This document shows positions 9,674 through 18,593 of a stretch of DNA of 64,000 nucleotides, piece by piece. A program made the translations under genes and the position numbers. The first letter of the stretch is position 1. Each line of letters begins with the position of its first letter. Source of the stretch: Pseudomonas sp. ACM7. GTDB taxonomy: Bacteria; Pseudomonadota; Gammaproteobacteria; Pseudomonadales; Pseudomonadaceae. Under the pieces are notes generated by a model, which ran no database searches, had not been told where the DNA came from, and saw nothing but the letters and a program-made list of their open reading frames with translations. The stretch spans positions 114,479-178,478 of the forward strand of contig NZ_CP024866.1 in assembly GCF_004136015.1 (NCBI RefSeq), read 5' to 3'.

Positions 9674-11353
9674 ATGAATAAAACCATTTCTCGTCGTAGC
9701 GGAGGTCAGATATTGGTGGATGCCTTACGCATCCATGGCGTCAAAAGAGCTTTTTGTGTTCCGGGAGAAAGCTACCTCGCGGTTCTCGATGCATTGCATG
9801 ACGTGCAAGAAGAAATCGACCTGGTGGTGTGCCGCCAGGAAGGTGGGGCGGCCTATATGGCCGAAGCCTACGGCAAGCTCACTGGAGAGCCAGGCATCTG
9901 CTTCGTGACCCGAGGGCCGGGGGCAACGAACGCCTCGGTTGGCGTTCACACTGCGTTCCAGGATTCATCGCCGATGATTCTGTTCATTGGCCAGGTCGCT
10001 CGCGATCAGCAGTATCGCGAAGCCTTTCAGGAAGTTGATTTTCGCCAGATGTTTGGCCCCTTGGCGAAATGGGTCGTGCAAATAGACGACACCCGCAGAA
10101 TTCCCGAACTGATCAGCCAGGCGTTCCACCGAGCGGTCAATGGCAGACCTGGGCCTGTCGTGGTCGCACTGCCGGAAGACATGCTGACCGAAATGGCGGA
10201 AGTCAGTGATGCCGGACCTTTCAAACGCGTATTGATGACCCCGGCAGCCGAGCAAATGGCCGCCATGCAGCAACTGCTTGAGCGATCAGAGCGTCCATTG
10301 ATGGTGCTGGGTGGCAGCGGTTGGGATACCGAGTCAGTGCACGACATCCGGGGTTTTGCTGAACAGCAAAATATCCCGGTTGCCACCTCCTTTCGCTGCC
10401 AGGACCTGTTCGACAATCGACACCCGAACTATGTCGGCGATCTTGGTTTCGCCGCGTCAGCGCAGCTGTCCTCAGCGGTAAAAAACGCCGATCTGCTGCT
10501 GGTCGTGGGCTCCAGAATGGGTGAGGTTTCAACGGGCGGATATGCTGCCTTGGACATCCCGGTACCCAAGCAAACCTTGATCCATATTCACCAAGGCATC
10601 GAGGAACTGGGGCGGGTTTACCAACCTGCGTTAGCGATAAACAGCAGCATGTCGACCTTTGCTAAATCAGCCGCAAAACTTCCGGCGGTGCCCAGCCAAA
10701 TAAAGAGTGAATGGACGCGCACCCTGAACAAAAACTACTGCGAAAATCTGCAACACTCGCCCTCCCCTGGCGATGTGCAAATGGCCGAAATCATTGAGTG
10801 GTTGAATCGCAGTCTTCCGGACGACGCGATCCTGACAAATGGCGCCGGAAACTACGCCGTCTGGCTTCAACGCTTCTATCAGTTCCGCCAATACCGCACT
10901 CAGTTAGGCCCTACCAATGGCTCCATGGGCTACGGCGTTCCTGCGGCGGTGGCCGCCAAACTGACGTGCCCGGATCGAGTGGTGGTTTCGTTTTCCGGGG
11001 ATGGTTGCTTCTTGATGAACGGCCAGGAGATAGCGACTGCAGCGCAGTATGGCGCCCATGTGATTTTCGTCGTGATCAACAACGGAATGTACGGAACCAT
11101 CAGAATGCACCAGGAACGCAATTACCCTGGACGTGTTTCAGGCACCGAATTGCACAACCCGGATTTCGCCGCACTTGCCCAAGCCTATGGACTGCATGGC
11201 GAGGTGGTCACCGCCACGTCGGAATTTGCCCCAGCGTTTGAACGCTGCCTTGGTATGTCCCGGCCATCCTTGATTGAGGTCAGAGTCGACCCTGAAGCAT
11301 TGACCCCTCGACTCAGCCTGACTCAGATCAGAGAGCAATCAAGCAAAAAGTGA
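9674..11353 (+). CDS. Thiamine-diphosphate-dependent enzyme of the acetolactate synthase-like family
   Basis: A 559-residue enzyme with three domains. The N-terminal TPP pyrimidine-binding domain has the catalytic Glu in VVCRQEGGAAYMAEAYGK. The central Rossmann-like domain spans about 190-330. The C-terminal TPP pyrophosphate-binding domain has the metal motif GDGCFLMNGQEIATAAQYGAH followed by NN (GDG...NN). AGGAG precedes the ATG, and a strong terminator follows at 11375. It lacks an adjacent small regulatory subunit (ilvH), so valine/isoleucine synthesis is unlikely. Relatives act as decarboxylases or carboligases on 2-oxo acids. The substrate is unknown. Confidence 0.85.
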   Translation: MNKTISRRSGGQILVDALRIHGVKRAFCVPGESYLAVLDALHDVQEEIDLVVCRQEGGAAYMAEAYGKLTGEPGICFVTRGPGATNASVGVHTAFQDSSPMILFIGQVARDQQYREAFQEVDFRQMFGPLAKWVVQIDDTRRIPELISQAFHRAVNGRPGPVVVALPEDMLTEMAEVSDAGPFKRVLMTPAAEQMAAMQQLLERSERPLMVLGGSGWDTESVHDIRGFAEQQNIPVATSFRCQDLFDNRHPNYVGDLGFAASAQLSSAVKNADLLLVVGSRMGEVSTGGYAALDIPVPKQTLIHIHQGIEELGRVYQPALAINSSMSTFAKSAAKLPAVPSQIKSEWTRTLNKNYCENLQHSPSPGDVQMAEIIEWLNRSLPDDAILTNGAGNYAVWLQRFYQFRQYRTQLGPTNGSMGYGVPAAVAAKLTCPDRVVVSFSGDGCFLMNGQEIATAAQYGAHVIFVVINNGMYGTIRMHQERNYPGRVSGTELHNPDFAALAQAYGLHGEVVTATSEFAPAFERCLGMSRPSLIEVRVDPEALTPRLSLTQIREQSSKK

Positions 11354-11374
11354 GCGGCAATTTCTTCTTTTTGG

Positions 11375-11410
11375 GGCGCCTGGTTCACGTTGTAGAAGGC
11401 GCCTTTTTTA
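11375..11410 (+). terminator. Rho-independent terminator of the thiamine-diphosphate enzyme gene
   Basis: GGCGCCT (11375-11381) pairs with AGGCGCC (11397-11403), followed by TTTTTT. It lies 21 bp after the stop codon. Confidence 0.8.
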
Positions 11411-11563
11411 GTTCTTCCCTCCCACGCAATGGTTCGCCTGCCTGCTACTGAATCAACAGCGGTGCGTTACCACCCAGCGACAACCCATGGATTGCTGCTT
11501 GTGACTCGTGAGTTCATCGACCTGTCCCACCTACAACAGCAGTCGATCAATGGCCTGAACAGC

Positions 11564-12781
11564 ATGCATCCGCAAAGACAAACCCTGCACAACGAACTGC
11601 ACGCGCGCCCGTCACTGTATTTCGACGAACCGGCCCATGTGTTTCATCTGGCCTTTCTTGGCGGGGAACCGGAGTGCAATGCGCTGCTGGAGCGCTGCTG
11701 CCCTGCTCCGATCGATCCTCATGCCGCCCAAGGCATCACCCAACTCGATGGCCACGCCCTGAAATGGGAACGCCACGCCGAGTTCTTCACCCTGACCCTG
11801 GTGGTCACTTCATCCTGCGATGACCTGTCCTGGACATCGCTGCCCGAGGTGCTGGCGCAAAAAGTCGAAGCGCATTTGCCGCAGCTGATCAACTCGGTGC
11901 AGATCGTAGTGCGTGGCGAAGCCGGCCTGGACCTCGCCGGCTACGGCTTCAAGGACCCGTGCGGTTCCTGCGTGGGCGGTGGCGATGCGGTGGTCTGGAG
12001 CGATTTTCGTCTCAGCGAGGACGGCAACAACCACATCCTGTTCGTCAACCGGCGCCTTAACGCTTACCGCCAAGGGCGGATGATCCGCCGTCTGCTGGAA
12101 ATCGAGACCTACCGCATGATGGCCTCGCTGTCGTTGACCACGGCCAAGACCCTCAGCGCGCAACTTGATGTCTTTGACAAGACCTTGGTCACCCTCTCCG
12201 AGCGTAACGCCGACGCCGACAGCGGCAACGCGAAAACCCTGCTGGCGGACATCTCCAACCTGTCAGCCCAAGTGGTCAGCAGTACCGCGAAAACCCGCCA
12301 CCGCTTCAGTGCCACCCAGGCCTATGCCCAACTCGTGTACGAACGCCTGGGCGAATTGCGGGAAAGTCACGTAGGCGATTGCCAACGCCTCGGGGTGTTC
12401 ATCGAGCGCCGTTTCAAACCCACCGTCAGGTACTGCACCGCCACCGAACAACGCCTGGAGCACCTGGCGAAAAGCGTGGCCAACCTGGGCGACCTGTTGC
12501 AAGCCCGGGTTCAGGTGGAAATGGAAGAACAGAACTCGGAAATCCTCAAAAGCCTGAACGCCCGCGCCGACGCCCAGATCAAAATCCAGCGCGCCGTCGA
12601 AGGTCTGTCGATTATTGCCATTACTTACTACCTGCTGAACCTGCTCAAGCTTGGCTACTCAGGGTTGCACCTGCTCGGCGCCGAGGTGGCCCCTCGAGAG
12701 GCGATGCTGGCGATGACGCCCCTCGCGATCGCCATCCTTGCGCTGATTATTTTCCGCATAAAGAAAGTCAAAGAGCACTGA
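11564..12781 (+). CDS. DUF3422 family membrane-anchored protein
   Basis: About 405 residues beginning MHPQRQTLHNELHARP, the conserved start of DUF3422 proteins (RQTLHNELHARPSLYF). A long soluble, largely helical N-terminal region has HAEFFTLTLV and a coiled-coil-prone stretch (about 210-330). Two C-terminal membrane helices follow (GLSIIAITYYLLNLLKLGY and AMTPLAIAILALIIF) with a basic tail, KKVKEH. The function of the family is unknown; the fold suggests an inner-membrane protein with a cytoplasmic coiled-coil domain. A longer frame starts at 11429, but the family start and length favour 11564. Confidence 0.85.
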   Translation: MHPQRQTLHNELHARPSLYFDEPAHVFHLAFLGGEPECNALLERCCPAPIDPHAAQGITQLDGHALKWERHAEFFTLTLVVTSSCDDLSWTSLPEVLAQKVEAHLPQLINSVQIVVRGEAGLDLAGYGFKDPCGSCVGGGDAVVWSDFRLSEDGNNHILFVNRRLNAYRQGRMIRRLLEIETYRMMASLSLTTAKTLSAQLDVFDKTLVTLSERNADADSGNAKTLLADISNLSAQVVSSTAKTRHRFSATQAYAQLVYERLGELRESHVGDCQRLGVFIERRFKPTVRYCTATEQRLEHLAKSVANLGDLLQARVQVEMEEQNSEILKSLNARADAQIKIQRAVEGLSIIAITYYLLNLLKLGYSGLHLLGAEVAPREAMLAMTPLAIAILALIIFRIKKVKEH

Positions 12782-12823
12782 AACGGCGAATCGCAGGGAT
12801 GCTGAATACCGCACACAAGGGCT

Positions 12824-13060
12824 CTAGCAAGCGTCAGCGCCTGAAGCATTTAACGGAGTGACTGAGTCAGTGCCTGAAGCAGAGACATTAAGAAAGGAAT
12901 TCCACATCTCATAAGCATCGTGATGCCGTTTGGTTGCCTCTTCCCATTCCGGCCCTGAAACACATCTGGAAGAGACCAGCGTCATCATTCCCATCGTTGC
13001 GGCATCCAGCTCGATCAGGAAAGCGTGAGAGTGGATCCTGAAGTCTTCGACCGATGGCAT
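12824..13060 (-). CDS. Small hypothetical protein
   Basis: 78 residues, MPSVEDFRIHSHAFLIELDA..., with GGGGGA about nine bases before the ATG. No signal peptide or membrane helix. The central EWEEATKRHHDAYEMWNSFL looks like an amphipathic helix. I do not recognise the family. The good ribosome binding site and natural composition support a real gene. Confidence 0.55.
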   Translation of the reverse strand: MPSVEDFRIHSHAFLIELDAATMGMMTLVSSRCVSGPEWEEATKRHHDAYEMWNSFLNVSASGTDSVTPLNASGADAC

Positions 13061-13255
13061 TACGTGTTCCCCCGGCGGATTCCACCGCTATCAAGGAGCG
13101 ACTGCTCCTCGGACGGTGGAGTATTGCCACCCGGTAGAATTCAGGCCGTCTGACCGCCGGTACGTTTCGTCAGGTAATCGAGGAACGCCGACAAAAAATC
13201 TCGAACTCAAGCCATAGCGTTGAATCCAATGTTCAGGTCAATGGAGGTCAGCGAT

Positions 13256-13456
13256 ATGAACAGCGATGACAGTGTTAATGACGTCAAATCAAATGCAACG
13301 TCAAACGCCGAAAGAGAGCTTGAGGACAGGGACACGGACGCCAAAGGTGTGGATGAAACCGTTACGCCCTCTTCAACTCGAACCAAAGAGCAGGAAGCTG
13401 AGGAACTCAGTCGGAAAATAGCTGGGATAGAACGGAAGGTGGCGGACGGTAACTAG
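13256..13456 (+). CDS. Small acidic hypothetical protein
   Basis: 66 residues, very hydrophilic and rich in Asp, Glu, Ser and Thr (MNSDDSVNDVKSNATSNAE...), ending in an amphipathic helix EEAEELSRKIAGIERKV-like segment. GGAGG lies ten bases before the ATG at 13256, which decides the start over upstream in-frame ATGs. The composition suggests a disordered or stress-related protein. No family recognised. Confidence 0.6.
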   Translation: MNSDDSVNDVKSNATSNAERELEDRDTDAKGVDETVTPSSTRTKEQEAEELSRKIAGIERKVADGN

Positions 13457-13639
13457 TAAGGCTCCAAGGGACGTGAGGTTGTAATCTTGAAGACACGCCG
13501 CTCCTCTCCTTCACCAATGTATTTGCATTGACGTTGGACGGGGCTAGGCCGGTTCCGGTGCTACGCTTTCATTTCCTCGAATAGAGAACGAAGCGATGTC
13601 CACCGAACTCTCGATCCCCACACGTTCACGACTGTAGCC

Positions 13640-14080
13640 ATGAAACGGTTCCTGATCGGTGGTATCGCCGTAGCGATTATCGGCACGATGACGTATGGAT
13701 TTTTCCAATGGAAAGTCGTCGAAAGCCACAAGCACGACATGCTGTGTGGAGAGGCCAAGCAGACGCTGAAAGGCGTGGAAATGCGAGCGAGGGCGTTGGC
13801 TGCCGGATTGTCTGTAGACGCCTATGCCAAGGCTGAAGAAGACGAAGTGGCGACACTCATTGTTGCGCTCGATGCCGCCAAGAGCGACGCTGAGGTCGAC
13901 TCGGTCATAGAGGCTCACGCTGCCGCCCTGGAAGCGGAGGATGCGGCTATTGACGCTCAGGTTGATACCCGAGGCGATCAGACATTCCTCGAGCAGCGAC
14001 TCGTGAAACAGCGGATACCTGTCGACGTTAAACAAGAACTGCAACGCGCCGCGAAGGCCGTTAGCGTCAAGTGTAGTTAG
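13640..14080 (+). CDS. Hypothetical protein with N-terminal membrane anchor or signal
   Basis: 146 residues. MKRFLIGGIAVAIIGTMTYG is a membrane anchor or uncleaved signal. The rest is an Ala- and Glu-rich helical domain (about 40-130). Two Cys (MLCGEAK near 36 and the penultimate VKCS) could form a disulfide in the periplasm. No family recognised. The upstream small proteins are on the same strand but separated by about 180 bp. Confidence 0.65.
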   Translation: MKRFLIGGIAVAIIGTMTYGFFQWKVVESHKHDMLCGEAKQTLKGVEMRARALAAGLSVDAYAKAEEDEVATLIVALDAAKSDAEVDSVIEAHAAALEAEDAAIDAQVDTRGDQTFLEQRLVKQRIPVDVKQELQRAAKAVSVKCS

Positions 14081-14094
14081 TGTTCAACTGTGCC

Positions 14095-14315
14095 CTACCC
14101 CACCGCCCCCAAAAGCAGCCCAAAGGCATTGATCAGGAAATGCTCGTCGGGCCCCGGCACTCGCGCCGAAAAATGCGTGTAGATGTGATCAGTCCATTTG
14201 AACAGGGCCGCCAGCCGATAGGCCGCGGCCAGTTTCACCCGCACATCCCATTCTTCGGGCTGACGCGCTGGCGAACATTTTTAGAGACGCTGGATAACGG
14301 GCTGACGCTGCTCAT
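14095..14315 (-). pseudogene. Class II aldolase/adducin family remnant
   Basis: Read on the minus strand, 14095-14265 encodes EEWDVRVKLAAAYRLAAL, KWTDHIYTHFSARVPGP and DEHFLINAFGLLLG, then a stop. This is the N-terminal part of a class II aldolase/adducin protein (normally about 250 residues), cut off just after the FLINxFG motif. The likely original ATG at 14315 is out of frame with this part, so there is also a frameshift. The metal-binding His cluster is lost; not functional. Confidence 0.7.
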
Positions 14316-14439
14316 GGCAAAACTTCCTGGAGGGCCTTAAGGATCTCCAGCAAGCCTATGGGAAGCCAAAAAATAATAAAAAGCACATGTTAATCCAAGC
14401 TAATTATCATTTTTTTTATTATATTTCAGCCACTCCATT

Positions 14440-14500
14440 CATGCCGCGCTCCGAAGGCAGGGGTCGTGGGTTCGATCCCAACGAAGCTCGCGTATCTTCC
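14440..14500 (+). other. tRNA 3'-half-like fragment (possible attachment-site scar)
   Basis: The stretch resembles the anticodon-to-T-arm part of a tRNA: CTCCGAAGGCAG (an anticodon loop reading CCG, Arg-like) followed by GGGTCGTGGGTTCGATCCC, where GTGGG-TTCGATC-CCAAC makes a T arm with one mismatch. No 5' half or acceptor stem is present. It adjoins an unusually AT-rich patch (14365-14430). tRNA 3' ends are common integration sites, so this may be a leftover of a lost element. Confidence 0.4.
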
Positions 14501-14538
14501 TCGTTCGATAAACAAGCCAACGCTTCTGGTAAATGGGC

Positions 14539-15960
14539 TCAACTCTTGACCTGTTGGCTCCTGCCGTAGACATCTTCCAGGCGCTCGATATCGTCCTCGC
14601 CCAGGTAACTGCCCGACTGCACCTCGATGATTTCCAGCGGGATCTTGCCGGGGTTGGACAGGCGGTGCACCGAAGCGATCGGGATGTAGGTTGACTGGTT
14701 TTCAGTGAGCAGGAAGACCTTTTCGTTGCACGTCACCTGGGCTGTACCGGAGACCACGATCCAGTGTTCGGCGCGGTGGTGATGCATCTGCAGGGAAAGC
14801 TGCGCGCCCGGTTTCACGGTGATGTGCTTGACTTGGTGGCGGGTGCCGCTGTCCACCGAATCGTAACTGCCCCAGGGGCGATACACCGCGCAGTGGCTCT
14901 GGGTTTCCGAGCGACCTTTGGCATCGAGCGCATTGACCAGTTTTTTCACGTCCTGCACGGCATCGCGGTGCGCGACCATCAACGCATCTTTGGTTTCTAT
15001 CACGACCAAATCGTTCAGCCCTAGCAGGGTCACCAGCTTGCTACTGCCATGCACGAAGCAATTGCGGCTGTTGTAGCTGACGACATCGCCCTTGAGCACA
15101 TTGCCGTCGACGTCTTTGTCGTGCACATCCCACAGCGAAGACCAGCAACCGACATCACTCCAGCCAGCGCTTAGCGGGACGACCCAGGCGCGGCTGGTGC
15201 GCTCCATCACCGCATAGTCGATGGAGTTGTCCGGGCAGCATTCAAAGGTGACCCGATCGATACTGGTCACGCCTTCGCTGCTGCGGCTGCGCTCCAGGGC
15301 CAGCACGCAGGTGTCGTACATGTCGGGTTCGTGAGTGCGCAACTCGTCGAGATAGCGGCTGGCACGGAACAGGAACATCCCGCTGTTCCAGAAGTACTCG
15401 CCGGATCGGACAAATTCGCTGGCGGTTTGCTGGTCGGGTTTCTCGATAAACTTCTCGACCTTGAAGGCGCCGGCGCCAGCATCGCTGCCGGCGGCCTTGA
15501 TATACCCAAAACCGGTTTCCGGACGCATCGCCGGAATGCCGAACAACACCATATTGCCTTTGAGCGCCTCTTCCTGCGCGTGTGACAGCGTGGCGCGCAA
15601 GGCGGGCACGTCACTAATCACGTGGTCGGCCGGAAGCACCAGCAGCAGCTCATCGCGGCCCTCGGCGATCAGCTTGAGGGCCACCAGCGCCACCGCCGGC
15701 GCGGTATTGCGGCCGAAGGGTTCGAGCAGTATCGCCTGCGGCGTACAGCCGATGGCGGCGAGTTGTTCATTGACGATAAAGCGATGTTCCTGATTACAGA
15801 CCACGATCGGCTTGCCGATACCCTCGAACGCCAGGCGCTGCAGGGTCTGCTGAAACAGCGATCCCTCGCCTGCCAGACTCAGGAATTGCTTGGGATACAA
15901 CTTGCGCGACAACGGCCACAACCGCGAACCACTGCCGCCGGACAGAATGACTGGAATCAT
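14539..15960 (-). CDS. algA: Mannose-6-phosphate isomerase / mannose-1-phosphate guanylyltransferase
   Basis: A 473-residue bifunctional enzyme for GDP-mannose, the precursor of alginate. The N-terminal nucleotidyltransferase domain has GGSGSRLWPLSRKLYPKQ (residues about 7-24) and FIEKPD. The C-terminal cupin isomerase domain has QMHHHRAEHW. The start at MIPVILSGG is supported by GGAGGAAAG upstream. It is the last gene of the alginate operon. It follows algL after only 133 bp, whereas in other pseudomonads algI, algJ and algF stand between them. Having algA intact at the end of the transcript indicates that the operon still supplies GDP-mannose. Confidence 0.95.
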   Translation of the reverse strand: MIPVILSGGSGSRLWPLSRKLYPKQFLSLAGEGSLFQQTLQRLAFEGIGKPIVVCNQEHRFIVNEQLAAIGCTPQAILLEPFGRNTAPAVALVALKLIAEGRDELLLVLPADHVISDVPALRATLSHAQEEALKGNMVLFGIPAMRPETGFGYIKAAGSDAGAGAFKVEKFIEKPDQQTASEFVRSGEYFWNSGMFLFRASRYLDELRTHEPDMYDTCVLALERSRSSEGVTSIDRVTFECCPDNSIDYAVMERTSRAWVVPLSAGWSDVGCWSSLWDVHDKDVDGNVLKGDVVSYNSRNCFVHGSSKLVTLLGLNDLVVIETKDALMVAHRDAVQDVKKLVNALDAKGRSETQSHCAVYRPWGSYDSVDSGTRHQVKHITVKPGAQLSLQMHHHRAEHWIVVSGTAQVTCNEKVFLLTENQSTYIPIASVHRLSNPGKIPLEIIEVQSGSYLGEDDIERLEDVYGRSQQVKS

Positions 15961-16093
15961 TGCACTTTCCTCCTGCACCTTCATCACTCGACATGAAGGC
16001 GCTTCGAACAGCGAAGGACTGCCTTCTCTTTTACAACACAAGCCCAATTACGAATGGCCCCACCGGGTATCCAGAGCGTGTTGGTTGTTACAT
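15961..16093. other. algL-algA junction, position of the missing algI-algJ-algF
   Basis: 133 bp without any recognisable remnant of algI, algJ or algF in six frames. The algA ribosome binding site is at its left end. Sequence next to the algL stop is slightly AT-rich (AACAACCAACAC read leftward). Confidence 0.8.
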
Positions 16094-17185
16094 TTATTCT
16101 TTCTGGTCAGCAAATAGCTGGGTGATGTCGCCGCCCAGGCGGTAGGTTTTCATCGGTTCGAACGATTGGCGCCAGCGGTTGGTTTGCAACGAGCAGTCGT
16201 ACAGCGCGCAGTAAGGTTCCAGCCAGGCAAACTTGCCATCCTCGTCGAGGTCCTCGAGTTCCTGCTTGTAGCCGGTCTTGCGTTCAAACGTGCGTGGGTC
16301 CTTGATCCCCTCCTCCACCCGCGCTGCCAGACGCCGCATGGCACCGTGGTTTTCTTCGCGCAGGTCGATGTCATTGGCTCGGGCAAAGGCAGCGATCATC
16401 ATCAGCGGCCCCATCGCATAGTTGTGGTAAGCCAGCGCACGGGTTTCGCGGTTCAGTTCGTTGGGCAGGTATCCGTCTGCATCGACCTGGGAAGCGCCGA
16501 TGCGAAACTGCGCTACCGACCAGTCGAACAGGTCGCGTCGGTCGACCACCACCGAGGCCGCCATGACGGCCCAGGCCGCCCAATACTGGTGATTGTTCAG
16601 TCGGTCCAGTGGCTGGTCGCGCCAGTCCCGCACCACCTGATCGGCGAGCTGGCCGATCCAGACCTCGATCGGTCGGGTCTGCGCCTCGCGGCCCCTCAAA
16701 GGCTGCGAGCGCGAATACTTGAGCCGCAGATAGGCCGAAGAAATACTGCCCAGCGCCCATTTGCGCATCGACTTGCCGGTATGGGTGTAGGTGGTACTCA
16801 GCAGCGCCTGCGCCTTGGCCCAATCGCCCAGCCAACTCAGGGTGCAGTCCACATGGCCGGCGCGGCCGAGCCGTAAATAGGCGGCGACTTGTTTGTTGAC
16901 GCCCTTCTCCAGTTCGTTGATATCGGCTGACATTTGCTTGTAGCGTTGGTTGGATTCCACGTTGAGCTGATCACGTGCCTTGCCCGAGCCCTCGTACTTA
17001 CTGGGGATCAACAGGTCACCGGTATAGGGTTTGGGCGCCGCCGGACAGCTCGGCACGTCGCCATTCTTCTCCACGGCCGACGCGTAATAGCCCTGCGGCG
17101 GGCGCAGTTGAGCGGCCACCGCCTGCACGGTCGGCCCCATCAGAATGAAGGCCACGCCAATGGCGGCCCAGTGCGCCTGACGCAT
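16094..17185 (-). CDS. algL: Periplasmic poly(beta-D-mannuronate) lyase
   Basis: A 363-residue PL5 alginate lyase with a signal peptide (MRQAHWAAIGVAF to VQAVAAQ). It cleaves mannuronate links and clears polymer trapped in the periplasm. Catalytic elements are present: LNNHQYWAAW (Asn-His pair) and RALAYHNYAM (Tyr), and the block AWLEPYCALYDC near the C-terminus. The ATG overlaps the algX stop (TGATG at 17183-17187), so it is translationally coupled. The sequence looks fully functional. Confidence 0.95.
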   Translation of the reverse strand: MRQAHWAAIGVAFILMGPTVQAVAAQLRPPQGYYASAVEKNGDVPSCPAAPKPYTGDLLIPSKYEGSGKARDQLNVESNQRYKQMSADINELEKGVNKQVAAYLRLGRAGHVDCTLSWLGDWAKAQALLSTTYTHTGKSMRKWALGSISSAYLRLKYSRSQPLRGREAQTRPIEVWIGQLADQVVRDWRDQPLDRLNNHQYWAAWAVMAASVVVDRRDLFDWSVAQFRIGASQVDADGYLPNELNRETRALAYHNYAMGPLMMIAAFARANDIDLREENHGAMRRLAARVEEGIKDPRTFERKTGYKQELEDLDEDGKFAWLEPYCALYDCSLQTNRWRQSFEPMKTYRLGGDITQLFADQKE

Positions 17186-18582
17186 CAGTGCCCCTCCGTC
17201 TGCGCGGTGCGCAGGGAAGGTGTCGCAGAGATGACGGGCTTGGCACACAAGCGGGCCGAGAGCTCCATGGAGGTCGGTCCAGGCGGTGGCTGCACGTCCA
17301 TGGAAAGAAAAGTCAGTTCGTCCCAGTCCGCATCGGCGCGCAGCTCGAAGGCGAAGCGGCCCTGGGTATTGACCGTCGGCGAACGGCTCAAGCTGATGTT
17401 TTCCTGGCGACCGTTCATGTAGGTCAGGGTCGCGCTCATCAGATGCACGGCGGGATCGGCGAACTTTAGGTCGACCTGATAACGATTGCCCTTGATCGGA
17501 TACACATTGCCGCCACCGCCGTTGAACAACACCTGATTGCGCCCGCTGTGCAGGGTCGAAAGGCTTTTGAGCAGCGGCGCCTGGTTGTCGCAGCCATCGC
17601 TCAGCGCTGCCATCGCCTGCCGGTAGAAACTGGATTTGCCCAGGTTGTCGAGATTATCGGTTTCCCACACCAGCACCGTCGGCGGGCGCTTCTGGAAGTC
17701 GTCGCCGAGCAGGTAGGCGATCAACGAATCATCATAGCCACCGCCCGGCACACTGAAGTTGCTGACCGGCGTCTGCAGATACTGTTCGAGGAAGCCGGCA
17801 AAGTTGAACGCCTCGCCGCTGGCGCTGGTACCGATCAATACGACCTTGGCGGGGACCTTGGCATCGCCTTGGGCCCGGGTTTGATAACGGGTGACAAACT
17901 GCGCCGCATAACCGTTGCCGCAGATCTGCGCGGCGGCTTTTTGCAACGTGCCAGAGCGTCCCAACAAGCCGACCGGCTGGCTGGCGAAGACCTGATGCGG
18001 CAACGCCTTGAGCACGTCGTTACCGCTGAGCGTCTGGGCCACCAGCTGGGCGCTGCGTTCGGCGCCATAGGGCGTCCAGTTGTGGTCGCCCTTGAAGTAG
18101 AAAGGCTGCCCGGTTGGCTGCGGCGCACCCAGCAGGCTGGTGAAGTCGGGGACCAGAATACGTAAGTCGCGCACCCGGTCCAGCGTTTGCAAGTAGTTCT
18201 GCCGGGCCTTGGCCTGATCGAAGTTGGCCAGTTCCAGCGGCGTCAGGCGGTCGGCATGCAGCAAGCCGCGGCTGGGTGGCAACACCAACACCAGCTCGAC
18301 CCCGCGTTGGGCCAGCCCGTCGCGCAGACGCTTGAGGGCTTTGTAACCGCTCTCATCGAGGCCGAAGTCAGTGCGAAAATCGCTTTGGGTGCGAAAGAGC
18401 CACTGGTCTTGGGCCTCCACCAGGGTCGCGTAGTTTTTCAGCTCCGGCTGCTCGTAAAGTGTCGCCTGCGCCGCTTGTGGGCACAGCTGACAGCAGGCCT
18501 CGGCCGTGTACTCCGGCTGCGCCTGTCCCCACGTCGGCACAGACAGCAGGCACAGCGCGGCAAATCCATGGAGGGTGTTCAT
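17185..18582 (-). CDS. algX: Alginate O-acetyltransferase-like/scaffold protein AlgX with an altered catalytic motif
   Basis: A 465-residue periplasmic SGNH-hydrolase-like protein with a signal peptide (MNTLHGFAALCLLSVPTWGQA) and a C-terminal carbohydrate-binding module. AlgX carries out the last step of alginate O-acetylation and is also a structural part of the export complex. The serine block LIGTSASGEAFNF is intact. The DxHW motif reads G-D166-H-N168-W, so the third position, His in P. aeruginosa AlgX (H176) and in AlgJ, is Asn here (codon 18079-18081). That should abolish acetyl transfer. The ATG at 18582 has GAGG-rich sequence within algG's end; an in-frame GTG at 18597 is less likely. 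Confidence 0.93.
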   Translation of the reverse strand: MNTLHGFAALCLLSVPTWGQAQPEYTAEACCQLCPQAAQATLYEQPELKNYATLVEAQDQWLFRTQSDFRTDFGLDESGYKALKRLRDGLAQRGVELVLVLPPSRGLLHADRLTPLELANFDQAKARQNYLQTLDRVRDLRILVPDFTSLLGAPQPTGQPFYFKGDHNWTPYGAERSAQLVAQTLSGNDVLKALPHQVFASQPVGLLGRSGTLQKAAAQICGNGYAAQFVTRYQTRAQGDAKVPAKVVLIGTSASGEAFNFAGFLEQYLQTPVSNFSVPGGGYDDSLIAYLLGDDFQKRPPTVLVWETDNLDNLGKSSFYRQAMAALSDGCDNQAPLLKSLSTLHSGRNQVLFNGGGGNVYPIKGNRYQVDLKFADPAVHLMSATLTYMNGRQENISLSRSPTVNTQGRFAFELRADADWDELTFLSMDVQPPPGPTSMELSARLCAKPVISATPSLRTAQTEGH

Positions 18583-18593
18583 CGGCAGGCTCC

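Noticed and set aside
9674..11353. Call as ilvB acetolactate synthase for branched-chain amino acids
   Set aside because: No ilvH regulatory subunit gene adjacent and the sequence resembles catabolic or unassigned thiamine-diphosphate enzymes; only the family is stated.
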